A DNA stretch of 64,000 nucleotides from Lysobacter arseniciresistens ZS79 (GTDB lineage Bacteria > Pseudomonadota > Gammaproteobacteria > Xanthomonadales > Xanthomonadaceae), in the NCBI RefSeq assembly GCF_000768335.1, contig NZ_AVPT01000008.1:40912-104911 (forward strand), written 5' to 3'. The notes under the pieces are model-generated. The model was not told the origin of the DNA and ran no database searches. It worked only from the letters and a program-made list of their open reading frames with translations. Position numbers and translations under genes: made by a program. Of this stretch, positions 54,801-61,569 are shown piece by piece; the first letter of the stretch is position 1; each line of letters starts with the position of its first letter.

Positions 54801-54905
54801 CCGGACCGCGAGGCGGTCGTAGGCGATGACGCCCAACAGCAGCACCACCAGGTTGATGACGGTGGCGAAGACGGGGCGGCGGATCGAGATGTCGGACAGG
54901 ACCAT
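51825..54905 (-). CDS. AcrB/MexB-type (HAE-1) multidrug RND pump
   Basis: A 1026-aa inner-membrane drug/proton antiporter. Begins VLSDISIRRPVFATVINLVVLLLG. The proton-relay motif is in LAMVLAIGLVVDDAIVMLENIYRH (two Asp in helix 4), with a Lys/Arg partner in helix 10. It lacks the DFG form of metal pumps and belongs with drug/solvent pumps. It is encoded 57 bp after its adaptor; no outer-membrane partner is adjacent, so it probably borrows a TolC-like protein. Confidence 0.92.
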   Translation of the reverse strand: MVLSDISIRRPVFATVINLVVLLLGVIAYDRLAVRQIPNVDTPVVTVNTSYPGASAQVMESQVTQPIEDALSGVEGIEYMQSVSREQSSQVTIRFRLDRDPDGAASDVRDRVAQARQQLPDEVDEPIVQKQEADAEPIIFMAFSSDRHSQVEIADYAERMVKDRIQQIPGVAQAQVFAPTYAMRIWIQPQRLAGFGLVPADVERALRNQNVEIPAGRVEGTDREFTVLPATDLQTPEEFGEVILGQSNGYLVRLRDVAKVELGAQQERFRARYNGVNAVPLGITKQAVANPLEISAALQELVPQIQRTLPEGLKLDIAFDSTIFIEKSIEEVYKTVIEAVLLVVVVIFLFLRSWRATLIPLVTIPVSLIGAFALMLAFGFTINTLTLLAMVLAIGLVVDDAIVMLENIYRHIEEGMPPYQAALQGSKEIGFAIVAMTLTLAAVYVPLAFSTGRTGKLFVEFALTLAGAVLVSGFTALALSPMMSSKLLRHEKKHGRFYEMGERVLRKLDDGYRAVLTRALKLRWAVVGVGLGVFALAIVLFVTLPRELAPQEDQGVIIGFGQAPEGSTVDYTDRYARMMEQGFASAPSVVSYFQLVGFPAVTNTIGFVMLEDWDERDVSVAEVQGALFPQFMGIPGIMAFPTLPPPLGQEGFGQPVNFVVQSTGTWEELGVVVQKMMAKMAENPNLTNPDSDLKLNKPQLSISVNREKVAAVGSDVATVGHTLETLLGGRNVTRFKRGSEQYDVVVQVEDADRRTPGDLSNIYVRGGDGQMVQLSNLVDVTETVAAKELNHFNKMRSATISAGLAPGYPMGEALDWMEAALAEVAPEATYDLSGQSREFRESSSDFAMIFGLAVVFIFLVLAAQFESWVDPLVILLAVPLAAFGAFLALKLSGGSWNIYSQIGLVTLVGLIAKHGILIVEFSNQLQEQGRAKFEAVVDAAALRLRPILMTTGAMVLGSLPLAIASGAGAEARNQIGWVIVGGMGIGTFFTLFVVPVMYLLIGRNHQKAAAAQARREAGHAGAESAG

Positions 54906-54962
54906 GGGGCGTCTCTCGGCGTGTGCGGGTTCCCCTCCGCCGGGCGGAAGGAGCGGCGCGGC

Positions 54963-56120
54963 TTACTCGGCGTCCGCGGCGTCCGTGGCGGGCGCGTCGC
55001 CGGGCGCATCGGCCGGGGCGTCCGCCGGCGCGCCGGCGGGCGCGGCGCCAGCGGCACCGGCTGGCGGCAGCACCATCACCGGCACGCCGTCCTGCATCGT
55101 CGGCTTGCCCTGGCCGGCGACGATCACCACATCGCCGGCCTGCAGGCCTTCCACCACCTGCACCTTGCCGGGCACGCGGCGGCCGGTGGTGACCTCGGTG
55201 CGCACGGCCTTGCCGTCGACGACGGTGAAGACGAAGCGGGTCTCGCCCTCCTGCATCAGCGCCTGCTCGGGGATCAGCAGCGCCTCGCCGCCGGTGCTGG
55301 TGTCGAGCGTGAGCCGGGCGAACTGGCCCGGGCGCAGGCGGAAGTCCGGGTTGGCGATCTGCGCGCGCAACTGCACGCTGCGGCTGTTGGGGTCGATCAC
55401 CGGCGCGATCGCGACCACCTGCCCGCCGAAGGCCTCGCCGGGAAACGCGTCGACGCTGACGCTGATCTTCTGGCCGGTATCCAGCTGCGGCAGCGCGCCT
55501 TCCGGCAGGCTGAAGTCGACCTCGATCGGGTCCATCCGCACCAGCGTCACGAGGTCCTGGCCGACGTTGACGAAGTCGCCGACGCTGACCTCGCGCAGGC
55601 CGATCTGGCCGGAGAACGGCGCCCGCAGGGTCATCTTCTCCAACGCGGTGCGGGCCGAGGCGACGCGGGCCTGGTCGACCGCGTAGTTGGCGCGGGTCTG
55701 GTCGTAGTCGGAGCGGGCGATCAGCTGCTCGCCGGCGAGTTCGGCGGCGCGGGCGTTGGCGCGGCGGCTGTTCTCGAGGTTGGCCTGGGCCTCGTTGAGG
55801 CTGGCGCGGGCGAGGCTGGCGTCGAGGCTGAACAGCGGTTGGCCGGCGCGGACGCGGCCGCCTTCCTCGAAGTGGATGCGCTCGATCCGGCCGCCGACTT
55901 CCGGCCGCACCACCACCGACTCGTCGGCGCGCAGGCTGCCGACGGTCTGCAGGCCGCCTTCCAGCGGCTGCGGCTGGATGGTCACCGCCTCGACCGGCAG
56001 TTGCATCCCGCCCGGCGGTCCGCCGCCGGCGGCACCTTCGGCGGCCGGGTCGCCACCGCATCCGCCCAGCGCCAGCGCGCCGGCGAGCAGCAGCCCAGTG
56101 AAAAGCAGATTGCGGCGCAT
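54963..56120 (-). CDS. periplasmic adaptor lipoprotein of the RND pump
   Basis: A 385-aa membrane-fusion protein with a lipoprotein signal (lipobox LGGC). Lipoyl-like halves flank a helical hairpin (SLARASLNEAQANLENSRRANARAAELAGEQL). MTLRAPFSGQIGLREVSVGDFV and a C-terminal beta-barrel follow. The last 40 residues are an Ala/Pro/Asp-rich tail. GAGG precedes the ATG; an upstream ATG at 56138 is possible. Operon with the pump. Confidence 0.9.
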   Translation of the reverse strand: MRRNLLFTGLLLAGALALGGCGGDPAAEGAAGGGPPGGMQLPVEAVTIQPQPLEGGLQTVGSLRADESVVVRPEVGGRIERIHFEEGGRVRAGQPLFSLDASLARASLNEAQANLENSRRANARAAELAGEQLIARSDYDQTRANYAVDQARVASARTALEKMTLRAPFSGQIGLREVSVGDFVNVGQDLVTLVRMDPIEVDFSLPEGALPQLDTGQKISVSVDAFPGEAFGGQVVAIAPVIDPNSRSVQLRAQIANPDFRLRPGQFARLTLDTSTGGEALLIPEQALMQEGETRFVFTVVDGKAVRTEVTTGRRVPGKVQVVEGLQAGDVVIVAGQGKPTMQDGVPVMVLPPAGAAGAAPAGAPADAPADAPGDAPATDAADAE

Positions 56121-56289
56121 GGGGGCCTCGTCAGCCATTTCGTGTACCGGGCAGTTTAGGGATGGCCGGCACCGCCTCCGCATGCCGGAAGTCAGCCCCG
56201 CCGATGGCACCGTCACCTTGGCGCAACGCTAGCGCCGCCCGGTTACGCCGGCGCGAAAACCTGCCTGGCCGGCGGGTGCGCCGTGGCCG

Positions 56290-56982
56290 TCAGTCCGGCA
56301 GCACGAGGTGCCGCGCCAGCAGGGCCGGGTCGGGCGTCGCCGCGTGCGGCAGCCGGCCCCAGCACGGCGCCGGCAGCCGGTCCCGCAGGATGGCGACGTT
56401 GTCGTCGATCCGCGCCATCGCCGGGTCGACCTCGTTGGCGACCCAGCCGGCCAGTTGCACGCCGTCGGCCTGCAACGCACGCACGGTCAGCCGGGCGTGG
56501 TTGATGCAGCCCAGCCGCAGCCCGACCACCAGCACGACCGGCAGCCGCAGCGCGCGCACCAGGTCGAGCTGGTCGAGCGTGTCCGACAGCGGTGCCATCC
56601 AGCCGCCAACCCCCTCGACCACGACCCGTTCGGCCTGCGCCGCGAGCCGCGCGTAGGCCGCCACCAGCGCTGCCAGCGACAGTTCGACGCCGTCGTCGCG
56701 CAGGGCCAGCTCCGGCGCCACCGGCGCGCGCAGCGCATACGGGTTGATGTCGCCGTAGACCGGGCGCGGGTCGCTGGCGGCCTGCAGCAGCAGCGCGTCC
56801 TCGTTGCGCCAGCCGTCGGCCGTGCGCTCGCAGCCGCTGGCGACCGGTTTCATCCCGACCGCGCGGACGCCGCGCGCGCGCAGGGCATGCAGCAGGGCGG
56901 CGGAGACCAGCGACTTGCCGACGCCGGTGTCGGTGCCGGTCACGTAGAAGTACGGGGGAACGTGCGCGGGGGATGTCTGCAT
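56290..56982 (-). CDS. bioD: BioD, dethiobiotin synthetase
   Basis: A 230-aa ATP-dependent carboxylase forming dethiobiotin in biotin synthesis. P-loop TGTDTGVGKSLVSAALL, substrate loop GMKPVASGCERT, and VVEGVGGWMAPLSD are present. It stands alone, without other bio genes nearby, and is divergent from msrC. Confidence 0.94.
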   Translation of the reverse strand: MQTSPAHVPPYFYVTGTDTGVGKSLVSAALLHALRARGVRAVGMKPVASGCERTADGWRNEDALLLQAASDPRPVYGDINPYALRAPVAPELALRDDGVELSLAALVAAYARLAAQAERVVVEGVGGWMAPLSDTLDQLDLVRALRLPVVLVVGLRLGCINHARLTVRALQADGVQLAGWVANEVDPAMARIDDNVAILRDRLPAPCWGRLPHAATPDPALLARHLVLPD

Positions 56983-57042
56983 GCCGCCATCGTAGACCCC
57001 GACGCAAGTGGGTCGCAGCGGCGTCGCTGCTACACTCGGCCG

Positions 57043-57525
57043 ATGTTCACCGCCACCGCCCTGTCCGGCAGCAAGCCGGAGCAGTACGCCGAACTCGCCG
57101 CGCAGGCCCGCGCCCTGTTGGCCGGCGAATCGGACCGCATCGCCAACGCCGCCAACCTCTCCGCGCTGGTCTACCACGCACTGCCGGAACTCAACTGGGT
57201 CGGCTTCTACTTCTTCGACGGCCGCGAGCTGGTGGTCGGGCCGTTCCAGGGCCAACCGGCCTGCGTGCGGATCCCGCTCGACAAGGGCGTCTGCGGCGCC
57301 GCCGCGTCGACCCGCCAGAGCCAGCGGGTGGCCGACGTCGACGCCTTCCCCGGCCACATCGCCTGCGACTCGGCGTCGCGCTCGGAAGTGGTGGTGCCGC
57401 TGGTACTCGACGACGCGCTGGTCGGCGTGTTCGACATCGACAGCCCGCGGCGCGAACGTTTCGACGCGGACGACCAGCGCGGCTTCGAGGCACTCGCGCA
57501 GGTCTACCTGGAGTCGCTGCGATGA
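57043..57525 (+). CDS. msrC: GAF-domain free methionine-(R)-sulfoxide reductase
   Basis: A 160-aa single GAF-domain enzyme reducing free Met-R-SO. NWVGFYFFDGRELVVGPFQG, KGVCGAAASTRQSQRVADVDAFPGHIACDSASRSEVVVPL contains the redox Cys residues of fRMsr. LVGVFDIDSP and the C-terminal helix complete the fold. Coupled (ATGA) to the next gene. Confidence 0.92.
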   Translation: MFTATALSGSKPEQYAELAAQARALLAGESDRIANAANLSALVYHALPELNWVGFYFFDGRELVVGPFQGQPACVRIPLDKGVCGAAASTRQSQRVADVDAFPGHIACDSASRSEVVVPLVLDDALVGVFDIDSPRRERFDADDQRGFEALAQVYLESLR

Positions 57526-57872
57526 GCGAGGCCGCCAAGCTGCGCAACATCGGCCCGAAGTCGGCGGCGTGGCTGCGCCAGGTCGGCCTGCGCACGCGCG
57601 AGGAGATCGCCGAGGCCGGGCCGGTCGAGGCGTTCATGCGGATCAAGCGGGCCGGCTTCAAGCCGACCCTCAACCTGTTGTACGCGCTGGAAGGCGCCCT
57701 GCAGGACTGCCACTGGCAGGACGTGCCCGACGCCCGCCGCAGCGAGCTGGTCAGCGCCGCCGAGGCGGCGATCGCCGAGTTGCCGGCGCCGCGCCACAAG
57801 CCGCCGGCCGGGCCGGTGCGCACCACCGTGCTGGCGCCCGATACCGTCGCCGGTCGCCCGCAGGACGACTGA
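57522..57872 (+). CDS. TfoX C-terminal-domain protein
   Basis: A 116-aa protein consisting of the TfoX/Sxy C-terminal helix-hairpin-helix-like domain (LRNIGPKSAAWLRQVGLRTREEIAEAGPVEAF, then GFKPTLNLLYALEGAL). It lacks the N-terminal TfoX domain, as in many stand-alone homologues. Function unknown. Coupled to msrC by overlap. Confidence 0.82.
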   Translation: MSEAAKLRNIGPKSAAWLRQVGLRTREEIAEAGPVEAFMRIKRAGFKPTLNLLYALEGALQDCHWQDVPDARRSELVSAAEAAIAELPAPRHKPPAGPVRTTVLAPDTVAGRPQDD

Positions 57873-57912
57873 CCGCGGCGCGGCGCCCGCAATCGCGTAC
57901 ACTGCGCCCGCT

Positions 57913-58123
57913 TCGAGGTGACCCGGCGGCGTCCTGCCAACGGGTTGAAACGGGAAGCCGGTGACGCCGCGGCGCATGCCACGGCCAGCCCGGCACTGCC
58001 CCCGCAACGGTAAGCGAGTGGATCCGCGCAGGCGGGTCCGGCCCGGGCCACCGCCACTGTGCAACCGCATGGGAAGGCGCCCCGGTCGTGTCGACGACAC
58101 CCTCGCGAGTCCGGAGACCGGCC
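57913..58123 (+). ncRNA. cobalamin (AdoCbl) riboswitch upstream of btuB
   Basis: The leader carries the conserved cobalamin-riboswitch blocks in order: GAGGTGAC near 57915, GAAACGGGAAGCCGGTG near 57947, the B12-box region GCCCGGCACTGCCCCCGCAA with GGTAAGCGAG around 57990-58020, CCGCCACTG, GGGAAGGCGCCCC, and GAGTCCGGAGACC at its end. It should repress btuB when cobalamin is plentiful. Confidence 0.92.
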
Positions 58124-58271
58124 GCGGAGCTGACTGGTTGCGATGCGGCGGGCATGGCGGCGACGACGACGGCGCCTGCCCGCGCCGTCCCGGCCCGCAC
58201 TCCTCTCCACGCGACTTCCCGATATCGGCACGGCACGCCGGGACGGCCGCCGTGCGCCTGGAGACACATCG

Positions 58272-60155
58272 ATGCGCCTTCACCTCGCCCCGCTCGCCAC
58301 CGCCATGGCGCTCGCCCTCCCCGCCGTCGCGCTGCCGGCCACCGCCCGCGCCGACGCCACCGCGCAGGCGACCGACCTCGACGAGGTCGTCGTCACCGCC
58401 ACCCGCACCGCCACCACCGTCGCCCACACGCTGGCGCCGGTCGAGGTGATCGACCGCGACTCGATCGAGCGCAGCCAGGCGCGCTCGCTGCCCGACCTGC
58501 TGGCCGGCCGCGCCGGCATCTCGCTGGCCAACCAGGGCGGCGCCGGCAAGCTGACCACGCTGTTCCTGCGCGGCGCCGAGTCCGACCACATCGTGGTGCT
58601 GGTCGACGGCATCCGCATCGGCTCGCCCACCTCCGGCCTGGTGTCGCTGCAGAACCTTCCGCTGGCGCTGATCGAACGGGTCGAGATCGTCCGCGGGCCG
58701 CGTTCGAGCCTGTACGGCAGCGAGGCGATCGGCGGCGTGATCCAGATCTTCACCCGGCGCGAGGCGGCCGGCTGGGCACCGCGCATGCACGTCGGCGGCG
58801 GCAGCCATGGCGCGCACGACTTCGGCGTCGGTTTCGACGGGCGCGAGGGCCGCGCATGGTTCGGCGCCGACTACGCGTTCCAGCGCACGGAGGGCTTCAA
58901 CGCCTGCGACGTCGCCGAGCCGACGCCGTTCTCCGGCGGCTGCTTCATCAGCGAGCCCGAGCCCGACCTCGACGGCTACATCCAGGACGCGCTGTCGCTG
59001 CGCGCCGGGATCGACCTCGACGACGCCTGGCAGATCTCCGCGCAGGCGCTGCGCAGCGAGGGCGAGAACGACTTCGACGGCGACTACGGCAACCGCTCCG
59101 AGACCGTGCAGCAGGTGGTCGGCGGCAACGTGCGCTGGCGCCCGTCCGACGCAATGCAGTTCAAGCTCACCGCCGGCCGCAACGTCGACGCCTCCGACCA
59201 GTTCAACGACGGCAGCTACACCGGCTACTTCGACACCGACCGCGACAGCGCCGCGCTGCAGGGCGACTTCGGCATCGCCGACGGACAGCTGCTGACAGCG
59301 GGCATCGACTGGCTGCGCGACCGCGTCGAGGGCAGCACCGTCTACGTCAGCGACGAGCGCGACAACCGCGCCGCGTTCGCCCAGTACCAGGGCCGCTTCG
59401 CCACCACGGCGGCCGGCACCCACGCCCTGCAGGCGGCGGTGCGCCGCGACGACAACGAGCAGTTCGGCGGCCACACCACCGGCAGCGTGTCGTGGGGGCT
59501 GGAGTTCGGCGGTGGCTGGCAGCTCGGCGCCGGCTGGGGCAGCGCGTTCAAGGCGCCGACCTTCAACGAGCTGTACTACCCGTTCTTCGGCAACCCCGAC
59601 CTGCGGCCGGAGGAATCGCAGACCGTGGAGATCGGCATCGGCTGGGGCAACGACGACTTCGACATCCGCCTCGACGCGTTCGACACCAAGGTGGACGACC
59701 TGATCGCGTTCGACGCCGCGCTCAACCTGCCCAACAACATCGAGCGCGCCCGCATGCGCGGCGCCGAGCTCGGCGTCGACGCCACCGTCGCCGGCTGGCA
59801 GCTGGCCGCCAGCGCGAGCTGGCTCGACACCGGGAACCGCACGTTCGACACCGACCTCGAACTGCCGCGGCGCGCCCGCCACGGCGCCCGGATCGAGCTG
59901 GACCGTGCGTTCGGCAGGCTGGGCCTGGGCCTGACCGCCGTCGCCGAGGGCCCCCGCTACGACGACGTCGCCAACACCCGCCGCCTGCCCGGCTTCGCCA
60001 CCCTCGACCTGCGGGCCGAGTACGCGCTGACCGACGCACTGACCGTGCAGGGCCGCGTCGCCAACGTGTTCGACCGCGATTACGAGACGGTGGCGTTCTA
60101 CAACCAGCCGGGACGGGAGTGGTTCGTGACGCTGCGGTACGCGCCGACGCCGTAG
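58272..60155 (+). CDS. btuB: BtuB, TonB-dependent cobalamin receptor
   Basis: A 627-aa outer-membrane receptor. Signal peptide to ATARADA, TonB box DLDEVVVTATRT, plug domain (LPDLLAGRAGISLANQGGAGKLTTLFLRG, LVDGIRIGSPTSG, VEIVRGPRSSLYGSEAIGGVI), then a 22-strand barrel ending in aromatic WFVTLRYAPTP. Assignment to cobalamin rests on the riboswitch in its leader and the BtuB-like plug. A strong hairpin lies 120 bp downstream. Confidence 0.93.
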   Translation: MRLHLAPLATAMALALPAVALPATARADATAQATDLDEVVVTATRTATTVAHTLAPVEVIDRDSIERSQARSLPDLLAGRAGISLANQGGAGKLTTLFLRGAESDHIVVLVDGIRIGSPTSGLVSLQNLPLALIERVEIVRGPRSSLYGSEAIGGVIQIFTRREAAGWAPRMHVGGGSHGAHDFGVGFDGREGRAWFGADYAFQRTEGFNACDVAEPTPFSGGCFISEPEPDLDGYIQDALSLRAGIDLDDAWQISAQALRSEGENDFDGDYGNRSETVQQVVGGNVRWRPSDAMQFKLTAGRNVDASDQFNDGSYTGYFDTDRDSAALQGDFGIADGQLLTAGIDWLRDRVEGSTVYVSDERDNRAAFAQYQGRFATTAAGTHALQAAVRRDDNEQFGGHTTGSVSWGLEFGGGWQLGAGWGSAFKAPTFNELYYPFFGNPDLRPEESQTVEIGIGWGNDDFDIRLDAFDTKVDDLIAFDAALNLPNNIERARMRGAELGVDATVAGWQLAASASWLDTGNRTFDTDLELPRRARHGARIELDRAFGRLGLGLTAVAEGPRYDDVANTRRLPGFATLDLRAEYALTDALTVQGRVANVFDRDYETVAFYNQPGREWFVTLRYAPTP

Positions 60156-60276
60156 TCCCCGCACGCTACACCCGCCACAGGAAACGAAGCCCGGCATCCA
60201 CGTGACCCTGGCTCCGGGCTTCGAGCACACCGAGCTGCTGGGCAAGTAAAGCGAAACTGGCGGGGGGGCCTCCAGG
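60156..60276. other. region after btuB with a possible gene-tail remnant
   Basis: No full gene. At about 60190-60249 the plus strand reads KPGIHVTLAPGFEHTELLGK then stop, which looks like the end of a protein, but has no beginning. It may be a relic or chance. Confidence 0.25.
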
Positions 60277-60310
60277 AAGGCCGCCGGGAATTTCCCGGCG
60301 GCCTTTTTTG
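60277..60310 (+). terminator. rho-independent terminator downstream of btuB
   Basis: Arms AAGGCCGCCGGGAA/TTCCCGGCGGCCTT (14 bp) followed by a T-run. Confidence 0.9.
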
Positions 60311-60455
60311 GCAGCGCTCGACTTGCCCATCGTTTCCTTTTCGTACCGCGGATGTACGGCAAACGCGGGACGGGAGCGTGTTCAAAACCAATTCACTGCA
60401 TCGCGCGCATTTTTCGCTCATGTCCTGCACTGCCGCAGGCGCTGAGGAGAATGCA

Positions 60456-60926
60456 ATGAAACATGTATCCCGTTGGTGGGTCTCTACGGCACTTGTCCTC
60501 GGGTTGGGCCTGGGCGGCCTAGGCCAGGCTCAGGCGCAGGATTCCTTGGCCCGGGTGCTGGTAGATGTCGCGGATGTGGTGATGCGCGGCGGCGCTCCCT
60601 ACTACCGCTATGGAAATTACGGTTATCAGGATCGCCTGGTTGTGCAATATGACCATCACGGACGCCCTGTGTATTACCGGAACGTCTATTCCGACGATGG
60701 GCATCACGACATGGACCACGGCACCGGCTATTCCGGATCGAATGGCTACTACGCGGATCCGCAGTATGGCAATGCCTACGGCTACCGCCGCGACGCGAAC
60801 TATTCGAGCTATTACAGGTACGCAAACCCAACCAATTACAACCGCGGCTACTCCAACCGCCGGCATCGGCAGCATGATCGGCACCACGAGCATGACTGCC
60901 TGGATCACGGCCAGTGTGGCCATTGA
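60456..60926 (+). CDS. secreted Tyr/Gly/His-rich protein of unknown function
   Basis: A 156-aa exported protein (signal peptide, cleavage after QAQAQ). The mature part has a short ordered stretch (DSLARVLVDVADVVMRGG) and then about 110 residues rich in Tyr, Gly, Asn, Asp and His, ending in a His cluster (RHRQHDRHHEHDCLDHGQCGH). It could bind metal. GAGGAG precedes the ATG. Own terminator downstream. Confidence 0.65.
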   Translation: MKHVSRWWVSTALVLGLGLGGLGQAQAQDSLARVLVDVADVVMRGGAPYYRYGNYGYQDRLVVQYDHHGRPVYYRNVYSDDGHHDMDHGTGYSGSNGYYADPQYGNAYGYRRDANYSSYYRYANPTNYNRGYSNRRHRQHDRHHEHDCLDHGQCGH

Positions 60927-60931
60927 TTTCC

Positions 60932-60963
60932 GAACGGCGCCCATGGGCGCCGTTCCTTTTTCG
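60932..60963 (+). terminator. terminator after the Tyr/Gly/His-rich gene
   Basis: Arms GAACGGCGCCC/GGGCGCCGTTC with a two-base centre, then CTTTTTT-like run. Confidence 0.88.
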
Positions 60964-61126
60964 ACGCCTCATACATTCGCGATTCTGACGCCGGGCGGGA
61001 AAGCTGAAGGTCCGCCAACAGCGCCTCAAAATGGCGGTCATGCCTGCTCCACTTTCGCGATTTAGGCGTTTAATGAGACGTCGGCATGTTCGTGCCGAGC
61101 GAACGTCACGTTCGCGGAGGTGTGTC

Positions 61127-61489
61127 ATGAAACTTCAGGCTCTCGCTACCGGGCTAGTCTTGCTGGTAGTCGCAGGATGCGCCTCGTATCAGCCATACGG
61201 CTCCGGCACCTACTACTCCGGCTATCCAGCCTATGGCTACGGCGGGTCCGCGATGTGTTACAGCCCGTACGGCTACAGCTACGGTTGCCGCGGTGGCTAT
61301 ATTCCCGGCTGGTATTCGGGATACGGCGTCACCCTCGGCTATTACGGTGGATATCACGGCCACTACTACGGAGGGCGCCACGGCGACGTTTCGCATACCG
61401 GCTGGCACAGCGGGCCGCATGGCAGCGGTAGCATGCGGCACAGCGGCTCGCATATTGGTATCCACCATGGACACCATTCCGGCCATTAA
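61127..61489 (+). CDS. Tyr/Gly/His-rich lipoprotein of unknown function
   Basis: A 120-aa lipoprotein precursor with lipobox VVAGC (Cys 18). The mature chain is dominated by YG repeats in its first half (YSGYPAYGYGG, YGYSYG) and by His/Gly/Ser in the second (HSGSHIGIHHGHHSGH). It resembles its upstream neighbour in composition, suggesting a pair with a shared surface or metal-binding role; no family is recognised. GGAGG precedes the ATG. Confidence 0.65.
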   Translation: MKLQALATGLVLLVVAGCASYQPYGSGTYYSGYPAYGYGGSAMCYSPYGYSYGCRGGYIPGWYSGYGVTLGYYGGYHGHYYGGRHGDVSHTGWHSGPHGSGSMRHSGSHIGIHHGHHSGH

Positions 61490-61523
61490 GAGTTATTGGC
61501 CGGCCAGTCATCAGTTGCGAATG

Positions 61524-61553
61524 AAAAAGAGCCCGCAGCGGGCGGGCTCTTTT
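61524..61553. terminator. bidirectional terminator
   Basis: Arms AAAAGAGCCC/GGGCTCTTTT around a nine-base loop, between convergent genes; A and T tracts on both sides allow use in both directions. Confidence 0.9.
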
Positions 61554-61569
61554 CGTTCCGCATTGACGG

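Noticed and set aside
51810..56159. Open frame of 1449 codons antisense to the RND pump and adaptor
   Set aside because: Rich in His, Arg, Gln and Asp as expected from the reverse strand of GC-rich genes; the opposite strand encodes clear AcrB and adaptor proteins.
60190..60252. Protein tail reading KPGIHVTLAPGFEHTELLGK as a real gene
   Set aside because: Only about 20-25 codons without a start; kept only as a possible remnant.
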